A stretch of DNA of 18,645 nucleotides from JASJGK01 sp033791585 (GTDB lineage Bacteria; SAR324; XYD2-FULL-50-16), in assembly GCA_033791585.1 (NCBI GenBank), contig JASJGK010000018.1:1-18645 (forward strand), written 5' to 3'. Made by a program: the position numbers and the translations under genes. The notes beneath the pieces were generated by a model that worked only from the letters and a program-made list of their open reading frames with translations, made no database searches and had not been told where the DNA came from. The number at the start of each line of letters is the position of its first letter. Position 1 is the first letter of the stretch. Shown here piece after piece: positions 1 through 7,174 of the stretch.

Positions 1-306
1 CAAGGTTTCGAGTATAGTTTCCCCAGCGTTTTCAAATGCTTGGTGTAATATATTGGCTCTCTCTTCTTCATTCAACTCAGGGAAACAAAATTCCAGTTGA
101 TAGGCTGCTATTTTTTTGTCTTTGGTCGCTGTTTTTTCGGCAATTCGGCCAATGGCGCGGCCAAGAGCTTGGTTTTGCTTGATCGAAAGCATCCCACAAA
201 AGGAATTAATGCTTTTTAGAGCTATGTATTCAGCTCCGTGACGTAACCCCTTAAGCAGGGGAGATTTATTTTTTTTATACTGATCGTAGGTATTATCTCT
301 GCCCAT
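1..306 (-). CDS. Lipid A biosynthesis (lauroyl/myristoyl-type) acyltransferase, LpxL/HtrB family, N-terminal part
   Basis: Partial gene: 102 codons are visible and the frame runs off the left edge of the window. The reading starts MGRDNTYDQY and continues with a hydrophobic amphipathic stretch (EYIALKSINSF, about residues 25-35), then ALGRAIGRIAEK and YQLEFCFPELNEEERANIL (about 70-90). This matches the N-terminal pattern of LpxL/LpxM-family inner-membrane acyltransferases, which transfer a secondary acyl chain from acyl-ACP onto lipid A. The catalytic HX4D motif lies outside the window, so activity and chain specificity cannot be judged. The ATG is 1 bp after the stop of the carbonic anhydrase-like gene and has an AGGA about 7 bases upstream, so the two are probably co-transcribed and translationally coupled. 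Confidence 0.8.
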   Translation of the reverse strand, partial: MGRDNTYDQYKKNKSPLLKGLRHGAEYIALKSINSFCGMLSIKQNQALGRAIGRIAEKTATKDKKIAAYQLEFCFPELNEEERANILHQAFENAGETILETL

Positions 307-307
307 C

Positions 308-811
308 TTAGTTCCTAACTGGAAGCCACTCAGTGGCGTATTGGATATATCGCTCAGGTGTACCTGTGATCATGGCAATTTCTTTTTCATTTAACTTCCT
401 GATGACTTTGGCAGGCCTACCCATGACTAAGGTAAATGCTTCATCAAAGCGTTTCCCTTCTGGCACGAGGCTACCTGCAGCAACTAAAATATTGCTGCCA
501 ATATAAGCCCCATTCATAACCATAGAGCCCATGCCGATAAAGGAATTATCCGCTAATTCACAACCATGAAGGATGCAGGAATGACCGATACTCACATTGT
601 CGCCAATGGTCACGCCATATTTCCCAAGCTGCCCGTGGATTACGGTTGTGTCTTGAATATTAACCATCCGGCCAATGGTAATGGGTTCCACATCGCCCCT
701 TAAAACTACGTTGTGCCAGACAGAAGAACCTTCGCCGATGGAAACTGAACCTGTTAAGACCGCGTTTTGCCCTAGTCTGACGCTAGGGTGCAATTGGATA
801 TTTTCGCTCAT
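308..811 (-). CDS. Gamma carbonic anhydrase-like hexapeptide-repeat protein (YrdA/PaaY/CaiE family)
   Basis: A 167-residue left-handed beta-helix protein. Hexapeptide-type turns run from about residue 10 to 120, followed by a C-terminal alpha-helix (KVIRKLNEKEIAMI and beyond) that packs on the helix in this family. Metal-binding histidines expected of gamma-class carbonic anhydrases are present: H59 in VIHG, and H77 and H82 in GHSCILHGC. The VVLRGD (35-40) and NIQD (51-54) signatures are also there. Family members bind Zn or Fe as trimers. Many of the short YrdA/PaaY forms have unproven or weak hydratase activity, and PaaY is a thioesterase, so substrate assignment is open. The length is normal for the family. 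The gene lies 1 bp upstream of an LpxL-type acyltransferase, an association with envelope lipid work that is suggestive only. Confidence 0.9.
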   Translation of the reverse strand: MSENIQLHPSVRLGQNAVLTGSVSIGEGSSVWHNVVLRGDVEPITIGRMVNIQDTTVIHGQLGKYGVTIGDNVSIGHSCILHGCELADNSFIGMGSMVMNGAYIGSNILVAAGSLVPEGKRFDEAFTLVMGRPAKVIRKLNEKEIAMITGTPERYIQYATEWLPVRN

Positions 812-1124
812 AATTTTTTATGTGAATGCTTAGTGCATCTTTTCTTACTTTTTTGTTCTTTTTTATCAAAAAAATGTTCATTTTTATTAAAATAAGCGTT
901 TTTTTCTACTCTGGCTAGGCAATATGAATGGGTGGTATATAAAGGTTTTTAGACTAAAGCCCTCTGAGTTTTTTGAAATTTTAACAGCTGTTTAAATTAA
1001 AGTTTAAGTATTTTTTTAAAGAGGCATGTGTGGAGTTTAACTTTCTAGTTTTTTAAGTAAAAGTTTCCAGTGACAACGCTAGACGAACAATTGCAGTTTT
1101 GTTACTTTTAGAGAAATATTTATT

Positions 1125-1129
1125 AGGTG
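1125..1129 (+). promoter_or_regulatory. Ribosome binding site that favours the TTG start of scpB at 1135
   Basis: AGGTG lies 5 bases before TTG 1135. The only other in-frame start candidates upstream (TTG 1099, or ATT 1090) lack a purine-rich site, and the frame is closed by TAA at 1054-1056, so no ATG is available. Confidence 0.5.
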
Positions 1130-1134
1130 TTGCC

Positions 1135-1707
1135 TTGCAGGAACCAAAATTAGGCCAACTCGTTGAGGCCATCCTTTTTACACAGTCAAAATCTTTAACC
1201 TTGCCAGAAATAGCCAAGGTTTTAAAAACGGACGACCGATCCTTGATTAAGGAGGAAATTAATAAATTAAATCAAGTATATGAAGATACTGGTCGCACTT
1301 TTTTTATCCAAAATGTGGCAGGAGGCTACCTTTTAACAACCAGATCTGAATACCAGCCTTGGATTGTCGCCAGCAAAACTGTGAAAGCGGTAACCTTAAG
1401 CCCCTCTGTGATGGAGACCCTATCAATTGTCGCCTACAAACAGCCTGTGACTCGTGCCGATGTAGAAGAGGTGCGGTCTGTTGATGCTTCATATGCTGTT
1501 CGTTCCTTGTTAGATAAAGGTCTAATCCGCATCCAAGGGCGCAAAGAGGTGCCTGGTCGGCCTTTACTTTATGGGACTTCGAAACAGTTTTTAGAAGTCT
1601 TTGGTTTTAAAACTTTAGGCGAACTGCCGAGACCTGAAGAGTTTGATCTGATTGAGTCAACAACACAAACTGAGCAAATTTCCATTGAGGGACACATTGA
1701 AGAGTAG
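1135..1707 (+). CDS. scpB: Segregation and condensation protein B (ScpB)
   Basis: ScpB is the kleisin-associated winged-helix subunit of the SMC-ScpAB condensin that compacts and segregates chromosomes. Two winged-helix domains are visible: about residues 5-85 (QLVEAILFTQSKSLTLPEIAKVL) and 90-165. The second carries the family hallmarks LSIVAYKQPVTRADVEEVR (96-114) and GRPLLYGTS (141-149), then FLEVFGFKTLGELP. No ATG is possible; I chose TTG 1135 (190 aa) because it has AGGTG at a good distance and starts about 8 residues before the domain. TTG 1099 (202 aa) is the alternative. scpA is not adjacent in this window. The 3' end overlaps the proB start, and the tail after residue 170 (Ser/Thr/Glu-rich) looks unstructured. 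Confidence 0.9.
   Translation: MQEPKLGQLVEAILFTQSKSLTLPEIAKVLKTDDRSLIKEEINKLNQVYEDTGRTFFIQNVAGGYLLTTRSEYQPWIVASKTVKAVTLSPSVMETLSIVAYKQPVTRADVEEVRSVDASYAVRSLLDKGLIRIQGRKEVPGRPLLYGTSKQFLEVFGFKTLGELPRPEEFDLIESTTQTEQISIEGHIEE
1687..1691 (+). promoter_or_regulatory. Ribosome binding site inside scpB that sets the proB start
   Basis: GAGGG is followed after 5 bases by TTG 1697. Starting there gives MKSRILVKVGTNVLT, the normal beginning of a glutamate 5-kinase. Upstream TTG codons at 1652 and 1685 would add a tail not expected for the family. Confidence 0.55.
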
Positions 1708-2773
1708 AATTTTAGTCAAGGTTGGCACCAACGTTTTAACTAGGAGCAATGGCAGACTGAACTATAATATTATTTCTGATCTGGTAGAGCAAATTGTGGC
1801 CTTGCAAAAAGACCACGAGGTGATTTTAGTCAGCTCTGGCGCTGCAGGCGCAGGCCGTGAATTCTTTGATTTTAAGGATGTAAAAGACCCAATCATCAAA
1901 AAGCAAATGCTTTGCTCTGTGGGGCAAGCTCGTCTTTTTCAAGTATATGCTGATTTGTTAAGAGAGCAGTCGGTGCTTCCGGCCCAAGCTTTGATTAGCA
2001 GGACTGATTTTTCTAACGAGGTGAGTTTTTCCAATATCAAAAGCACCCTAGAAGGTCTTTTAAGCCATGGAGTTTTGCCCATAATTAATGAAAATGATGT
2101 TGTGAGCCACGAAGAATCAAGCTTCGGCGATAACGACCAATTGGCAGCATTAACTTCTATCATGCTGGAGGCTGATTTATTGGTAATCTTAAGTGATATT
2201 GATGGCTTTTACACAGCCGACCCCAACAGTAATCCTGATGCAACCTTGATTAAGGAAGTTGTAAAGGTGGAAGAAAAGTTACTTGCCATGTGCCAAGATA
2301 ATCTTTCCAAAGGTGGGTCTGGGGGGATGCTTTCCAAGTTAAAAGCAGCTGAGCTTGCTATGAACTATGGCATACCTGCTATTGTTACCTCAGGCACCAA
2401 GGAAAAATCCTTGATTGATGCCGTAAGTTTAAAAAAAGGCGGCACTTTCTTTAACCCCAGTAGCCCCAAAAAACCCCTGAGCCACAAGGGCAATTGGGTG
2501 ACTTCTGCTGCCGAAATTAAGGGGAGTATTACAGTTGATGACGGTGCCCAAAAGGCATTAGGCCTTGGTAAATCTTTACTGGCAGTTGGTATTATTGACT
2601 TAGAAGGTGATTTTAAAGAAAAACAAGTTGTACTGGTACAAAATTCAGAAAAAGTTCGGCTCGGCGCTGGAATGGTGAATTTTGATGCAAGTGAAATCAA
2701 GGTATGGATAAATTCCGACCCTAAACCTCAGAATAAGGTGGTGATTCACACTAATCACCTCTACAGACTATAA
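1697..2773 (+). CDS. proB: Glutamate 5-kinase (ProB) with C-terminal PUA domain
   Basis: Phosphorylates glutamate to gamma-glutamyl phosphate, the first and feedback-inhibited step of proline synthesis. With the TTG start at 1697 the protein is 358 residues, a normal length. The amino acid kinase domain covers about residues 1-255: KVGTNVL (8-14), SSGAAGAG (46-53), NENDVV (131-136), FGDNDQLAA (143-151), LSDIDGFYTADP (165-176) and GGSGGMLSKLKAA (206-218). A PUA domain covers about 275-358 (GSITVDDGAQKALGLGKSLL, then GDFKEKQVVLV and AGMVNFDASEI). It overlaps scpB by 11 bp and ends 3 bp before the PBP gene. proA is not in the window. It may also be called from TTG 1652, giving 373 aa, but that start lies deep in scpB. 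Confidence 0.93.
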   Translation: MKSRILVKVGTNVLTRSNGRLNYNIISDLVEQIVALQKDHEVILVSSGAAGAGREFFDFKDVKDPIIKKQMLCSVGQARLFQVYADLLREQSVLPAQALISRTDFSNEVSFSNIKSTLEGLLSHGVLPIINENDVVSHEESSFGDNDQLAALTSIMLEADLLVILSDIDGFYTADPNSNPDATLIKEVVKVEEKLLAMCQDNLSKGGSGGMLSKLKAAELAMNYGIPAIVTSGTKEKSLIDAVSLKKGGTFFNPSSPKKPLSHKGNWVTSAAEIKGSITVDDGAQKALGLGKSLLAVGIIDLEGDFKEKQVVLVQNSEKVRLGAGMVNFDASEIKVWINSDPKPQNKVVIHTNHLYRL

Positions 2774-2776
2774 ATA

Positions 2777-5266
2777 ATGCTAAAAAAATTTTATAAATTA
2801 GAGGAAACAAGGCCTCGCTGGTCTAAGGTAATTTTACTGGCAGCCTACGGGGGGTTAATTCTCACAACACTATTTTTCTGTTTTATAGCGGTGCTTTCTT
2901 TTAATTTGCCCGATTTAGAGAAACTGGAAAAGCCTCACTATGATTTACCTACCAGCGTATACGATCGTGACGGAAATTTGATCACAGAATTTTATACTAA
3001 AAGAAGGGTGTTGATTTCTTTGGACCAAGTGCCTAAACATTTGATAGAAGCTTTGCTGGCCATTGAAGATAGTCGTTTTTATTACCACTTTGGCATTGAT
3101 CCCATTAGAATAGCTAAGGCCGTAATTGTGGATGTTGCATCCATGAGTTTTGTGCAGGGAGCTTCTACTTTAACCCAGCAGACGGCTAAAATGTTTCTTT
3201 TGAGCTCAGAAAAAAAGCTGATTAGAAAAGTGAAAGAAGCTTTGCTTGCTGTGAAGATGGAGCGGCGCTTTAGCAAGGAAGAAATTTTAGAACTGTACCT
3301 GAACAAAACCTATTTTGGCCATGGTGCCTACGGGATTGAAGCTGCTGCTCAAGGTTATTTTTCTAGAAGTGCAAGAGACCTGACTCTGCAAGAGGCGGCT
3401 CTGTTGGCTGGCCTGCCCCAAGCACCTAGCAGGTGGGCACCTACAGCAAGTATTAAAAATGCTCTAAAAAGACGAAACCTCGTGCTCTTTATGATGAAGT
3501 CCCAAGAGTTCATCACCCAAGATCAATATGAAGAAGCACTCAATAGCCCGATCAGATTAAAATTGAATCGCAACCAACCAAGCAATGAGGCTAGCTACTA
3601 TACCGAAAATATCCGTCGCTATGTGATGGACAAATATGGGATGCAAAAACTCTATGAGGGAGGCCTTAAGGTCTACACAGAAATGGGGCTTTCAGAACAG
3701 ATTGCCGCCCAACAGGCACTGAAAAAAGGCCTTGAAGATCACGACAGAAGGCAAGGGTTTCGAGGCGCAATCTCAAATCTTTGGGATGAAACCAACCAAA
3801 CCTTAAAGTCTAATTTTTACGACCCTGCCAAGGGAAGGATTACTTCAAAATTTAAGAAATTAGACCCAAAACTCCAAGAAAGGGCTATGAAGCTTTACGA
3901 TACAAAGCTCCAAGAGGTAACTTCAGACAACCGATTTTTCATCGGTGGCAAAGTCATTGGTGTTGTGGAAAAGGTAGGGGTAAAGGAAGCCTTTGTGAAC
4001 CTAGGGCTTCAAACGGGCACCATTTCTTTAAACGGCTTAGAGTGGGCAAGACCTGTAGACTATGCCACTACCTTAAATTGGAGAAGTAAACTTAGGGATT
4101 TACGTGATGTTTTGAAATTCGGAGACATGGTAGAAATATCCATTGATGATTATTTCCCTCTTGAACAGGCTTTTTCTTTATCTCTCTTTCAAAAGCCAGC
4201 GGCAAACGGTGCGCTTTTTTCCATTGATCCCAGTACTGGCGAAGTTCGGGCTATGAGTGGTGGCTATGATTTTAGAGACTCAGAATTTAATAGAGCAACC
4301 CAGTCCAAGAGACAGCCAGGTTCCAGTTTTAAACCTGTGCTTTACTCCTTAGCTTTTCAAGAAGGCTATACCCGAGTGACACCTTTAGACGATACACCAC
4401 TGGTGTTTAAGGATACCGATTGGCGGCCAGGTAACTATTCAAAAAAATACAAAGGGCAAATGCCTTTAAAAAATGCTTTAATTTTTTCCAAGAACATTCC
4501 TACCATCCGCTTGACCCAAACTTTGGGACCCAAAAAGGTGATTGACCATGCAAGGAGTTTAGGCGTTAAGGCAGACTTACCAGATGACCTTACTATTGGG
4601 CTGGGTACCGCCTCCATAACCTTAAAGGAAATGGTTCGCACCTATGGAATTTTTGCCAACGGTGGCAAGTTGATAGAGCCTCGTTTTATCAGGAAAATTA
4701 TAGATAAAAAGGGAACTATACTAGAAGATTATCCCAATTATGCAAAAACCCAAGTCTTAACAGAAGATGCTGCTTTTTTGGTTACCGCTACTTTAAGGGA
4801 AGGCGTGCTCTATGGTACTGGGGTTAGGGCCAAGGCTTTAGGCCGCCCAACGGCTGGTAAAACAGGAACCACCAACAACTACACAGATGCGTGGTTTATT
4901 GGGTATGTACCCCAAATGTTAACAGGGGTTTATATGGGCTTTGACGACAATAACAAAACCCTTGGTGAGTATGAAACAGGTTCACGCACAGCTTTGCCTG
5001 TGTGGTTGGCTTATATGCAGTCAGCTATGGCGAGCAGAAAAATAATTCCCTTTAAACAGCCTACCTCCATCCAAATGGTAAAGGTTGTGCCTGAAAGTGG
5101 GATGCTCGATTGTGATGATCACCCCAAAGGCTACTTTGAATACTTCGCCCCAGGAACTGCACCCTCTAGTTGCCACCAGTCCGAAGTGGGTTTTGAAACC
5201 ACCTCAGAACAAAAAGAAGGCAATGAAAATGGGGATGCGGCAGAGTATTATGAGGAAGAGCTTTAG
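2777..5266 (+). CDS. Class A penicillin-binding protein, bifunctional glycosyltransferase/transpeptidase (PBP1A-type)
   Basis: Polymerises lipid II into glycan strands and cross-links the peptides, anchored in the inner membrane. A short cytoplasmic N-terminus is followed by one membrane helix (about residues 18-42). The GT51 domain follows, with catalytic Glu97 in AIEDSRFYYHFGID, then QGASTLTQQTAK and RKVKEALLAVKMERRFSKEE. A middle segment around residues 390-475 resembles the OB-like domain of PBP1A proteins. The transpeptidase domain carries SSFK with nucleophile Ser516 and Lys519, an SKN motif (FSKNIPT), and KTGT at 695-698. The C-terminal tail is acidic and ends EYYEEEL. At 829 residues it is normal for PBP1A. 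The start is 3 bp after the proB stop with no obvious ribosome binding site, so translation is probably coupled. No active-site residue is missing. Confidence 0.95.
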   Translation: MLKKFYKLEETRPRWSKVILLAAYGGLILTTLFFCFIAVLSFNLPDLEKLEKPHYDLPTSVYDRDGNLITEFYTKRRVLISLDQVPKHLIEALLAIEDSRFYYHFGIDPIRIAKAVIVDVASMSFVQGASTLTQQTAKMFLLSSEKKLIRKVKEALLAVKMERRFSKEEILELYLNKTYFGHGAYGIEAAAQGYFSRSARDLTLQEAALLAGLPQAPSRWAPTASIKNALKRRNLVLFMMKSQEFITQDQYEEALNSPIRLKLNRNQPSNEASYYTENIRRYVMDKYGMQKLYEGGLKVYTEMGLSEQIAAQQALKKGLEDHDRRQGFRGAISNLWDETNQTLKSNFYDPAKGRITSKFKKLDPKLQERAMKLYDTKLQEVTSDNRFFIGGKVIGVVEKVGVKEAFVNLGLQTGTISLNGLEWARPVDYATTLNWRSKLRDLRDVLKFGDMVEISIDDYFPLEQAFSLSLFQKPAANGALFSIDPSTGEVRAMSGGYDFRDSEFNRATQSKRQPGSSFKPVLYSLAFQEGYTRVTPLDDTPLVFKDTDWRPGNYSKKYKGQMPLKNALIFSKNIPTIRLTQTLGPKKVIDHARSLGVKADLPDDLTIGLGTASITLKEMVRTYGIFANGGKLIEPRFIRKIIDKKGTILEDYPNYAKTQVLTEDAAFLVTATLREGVLYGTGVRAKALGRPTAGKTGTTNNYTDAWFIGYVPQMLTGVYMGFDDNNKTLGEYETGSRTALPVWLAYMQSAMASRKIIPFKQPTSIQMVKVVPESGMLDCDDHPKGYFEYFAPGTAPSSCHQSEVGFETTSEQKEGNENGDAAEYYEEEL

Positions 5267-5743
5267 CGCTTCTTTGCCTTTTATCAAGATTTTCTTATAG
5301 TAGGTCTAGTGCCTTAAACCCCTTAGCCAGTTAAGCGGGATTTGGTTTCTACTGTTTTTCTTTTACCCTTCTGTTTACTTGGGGCAGAGACTGTGAAGTT
5401 TCCAGTGTTTTTCCCTAGGTTTATCTTCTGGAGGTCAGACTTGTAAGTCTTTTAGGGCAGTGGCTTTTCGTTGATTTTTTTGGGGTTTGCGTGGATTAGA
5501 GTTCCTATTCCTCTTCTTTTTGGACGGGAATAATGATGGTGGCGAATACTTGGAGCAGGAACCAAAAATCGGCCTTCAAGTTTGGTAACTTCGGCTAAAG
5601 TCCGCCCATACAATCGATCTCTGTCGGTCCTTTTATAAAATTTTAGCCTCTCAAGATGGAACGGATTTGAGTCTCCACGACTTCCCTTTTATCTTTTTTT
5701 TAATTTCTAGCCCTGCGCTCACTGCCAAAAAACCAGCTAAAAA
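5267..5743. other. 477-bp convergent intergenic region without a confident gene
   Basis: Lies between the ends of the PBP gene (plus) and murF (minus). It holds a weak hairpin at 5319-5339, a second small one (AGACTTGTAAGTCT, 5437-5450, followed by TTT), and a T-rich plus-strand tract at 5687-5701. An imperfect 10-bp inverted repeat (5702-5711 against 5736-5745) overlaps the murF stop. A minus-strand frame is open for 78 codons (5455-5688) but has no ATG or GTG. I could fold no tRNA or recognisable structured RNA from it. Confidence 0.5.
5319..5339 (+). terminator. Weak candidate terminator hairpin after the PBP gene
   Basis: CCC+CTTA (5319-5325) pairs with TAAG (5332-5335) and GGG (5337-5339), with one bulged C and a 6-base loop. 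It is followed by a T-rich but interrupted stretch (ATTTGGTTTC, then CTGTTTTTC). The position, about 50 bp past the stop, is sensible, but the stem is short. Confidence 0.25.
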
Positions 5744-5745
5744 TT
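5702..5745. repeat. Imperfect inverted repeat over the murF stop codon
   Basis: AATTTCTAGC (5702-5711) and GCTAAAAATT (5736-5745) are complementary at 9 of 10 positions, with a G:U pair possible in the minus-strand RNA. The loop is 24 bases. The murF stop (5744-5746) sits in the first arm of the minus-strand transcript. There is no U-run after it on that strand, so it may protect a 3' end rather than act as a standard terminator. Confidence 0.35.
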
Positions 5746-7174
5746 ATAACTCGCCGCAAGAACCACAGTTTTTTAAATGAAAGCAGCTTTCTACAAGGCA
5801 ATTGATCTGTCGGCCGCCCAGTAGCAGGATGATGCGCTCTAAGTGAGCGGCACGGCTTCCCTTTACCCCAATGGCAACGCCTTCTCGGTTTAGAGGCTCA
5901 ATCTTTTGGAATAAATTCTTTAGGCTAGGGCAGAACTCTGTAGTAATGTCTGGGTATTTGGCGACCACCAAGGGGGCCAGAAGCTCGCCGCTGGCACCTG
6001 TGAAAAAAAGATGTGTGATGCCCGCTGGAATGTTGTCCACAATCAAAGAGGCTGTTGTCGCCAAGTCTTCGTCCAGTTCGCCTAAATTCCCAATGACCCC
6101 CACTTTTGTCTCTTCGCTCAAAGACGCTAAGGTCGTAAGCATATTGATAACAGACTCAGGGTTGGCATTATAGGTATCATCTAAGAGAGTTGCCCCAAGG
6201 CCAGATTTTAAAAGCGTAGACCGCCCCTTTTCTTGGGGCAGCTTTAATGTTTGTAGCGTCAATCCCAAAACCCCAAAATGCTCTAAAATTACAGCTAATG
6301 CCGCAAAGGTGGAACCCACATATTCTCCCAATTGGTTGAGTGTGAACTGGTATTTTACTTTGGGAGTCGTTAACTCAAGAGTCTGGCTATAGTTTTCTGT
6401 GGCAAGCACAACTGCTGAGTAGTCACCTCCTGCCCCAAAAGTAATGGGTTTCAGGTGTTGGGTCTGATCTAAAATCTTAGGGTCAAAGTGGGGTACGATG
6501 GAAAGAGCGCCAGCCTTTTGGTGGTTGAAAATTTCTAACTTGGCTTTGTAAGTATTTTCAAAGCTGCCAAATTTGCCGACATGAGCGTGGCCCACATTAA
6601 GTAGTAAGGTGAAGTCAGCAAGGCCTATGGAAGATAATAAATCCAACTCCCCCAGCCCATTGGTGCCCATTTCTAAAATCAGAATTTCTGTGTCCTGTTC
6701 CAAATCTAAGATTGTCACGGGGCAACCGATATGGTTGTTGAAAGATCCTGGGCTAGCTTGGACTTTAAAATGTGGGCTTAGTAAATAATTCAGCCAAGCC
6801 TTGGCTGTGGTTTTGCCGCTGGACCCTGTGATGGCAATAATCTTTGCTTGGGCTTGTTGCGCTTGGTGGCTAGCTAAATCTTGCAAAGCCTTTAAACTAT
6901 CAGTTACCTTTAAAATGGCCATGCCTTTCAGGGCAGGGACATCTTTAGTGACCACAACCAACTTAATATTGCTGCCCACTAAGGAGGGCAAAAAATCATG
7001 AGCATCCCTAGCCCCTTCAAGGGTAAAAAAGATTTCAGCCTCCCCCAATTGGCGACTGTCAAAAGCCGCACCCGAAAGGCTGAGCATTTCATCGTTGGGA
7101 GTTGTGACCCACTGGCCAGCGGTAACTTCAGCAGCTTTTTTGTAAGTAAGTAGAATATTTATGATGCTTGCCAT
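5744..7174 (-). CDS. murF: UDP-N-acetylmuramoyl-tripeptide--D-alanyl-D-alanine ligase (MurF)
   Basis: Cytoplasmic ATP-dependent ligase that adds D-Ala-D-Ala to UDP-MurNAc-tripeptide, completing the peptidoglycan precursor. The N-terminal substrate domain (about 28-105) has FDSRQLGEAEIFF. The central ATPase domain has GSSGKTT (117-123), the MurF hallmark SFNNHIG (144-150), EMGTNGLGEL (168-177), GHAHVGKFGS (195-204) and a candidate carbamylated lysine K212. The C-terminal domain has DDTYNANP (332-339), the clearest MurF signature, and KGSRAAHLE (438-446). At 476 residues it is slightly long. The extra length includes an unusual Cys-rich end, with C459, C464, C470 and C473, the last two as CGSC. 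The start overlaps the end of dinB by 16 bp, and no strong ribosome binding site is visible. Other mur genes are not nearby. Confidence 0.95.
   Translation of the reverse strand: MASIINILLTYKKAAEVTAGQWVTTPNDEMLSLSGAAFDSRQLGEAEIFFTLEGARDAHDFLPSLVGSNIKLVVVTKDVPALKGMAILKVTDSLKALQDLASHQAQQAQAKIIAITGSSGKTTAKAWLNYLLSPHFKVQASPGSFNNHIGCPVTILDLEQDTEILILEMGTNGLGELDLLSSIGLADFTLLLNVGHAHVGKFGSFENTYKAKLEIFNHQKAGALSIVPHFDPKILDQTQHLKPITFGAGGDYSAVVLATENYSQTLELTTPKVKYQFTLNQLGEYVGSTFAALAVILEHFGVLGLTLQTLKLPQEKGRSTLLKSGLGATLLDDTYNANPESVINMLTTLASLSEETKVGVIGNLGELDEDLATTASLIVDNIPAGITHLFFTGASGELLAPLVVAKYPDITTEFCPSLKNLFQKIEPLNREGVAIGVKGSRAAHLERIILLLGGRQINCLVESCFHLKNCGSCGEL

Noticed and set aside
2365..2700. 111-codon open frame on the minus strand opposite proB
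   Set aside because: Shadow of proB; low-complexity translation rich in Ser, Thr and Pro.
5085..5300. 71-codon plus-strand frame over the end of the PBP gene
   Set aside because: Out of frame with the conserved PBP tail and has no start signal; extends past the PBP stop only by about 35 bp.
5640..5700. Possible tmRNA or tRNA 3' end in the 477-bp gap
   Set aside because: A short stretch (GGATTTGAGTCTCCACG) recalls a T-arm, but the stem does not pair, and no acceptor, anticodon or tag-peptide region can be built around it.
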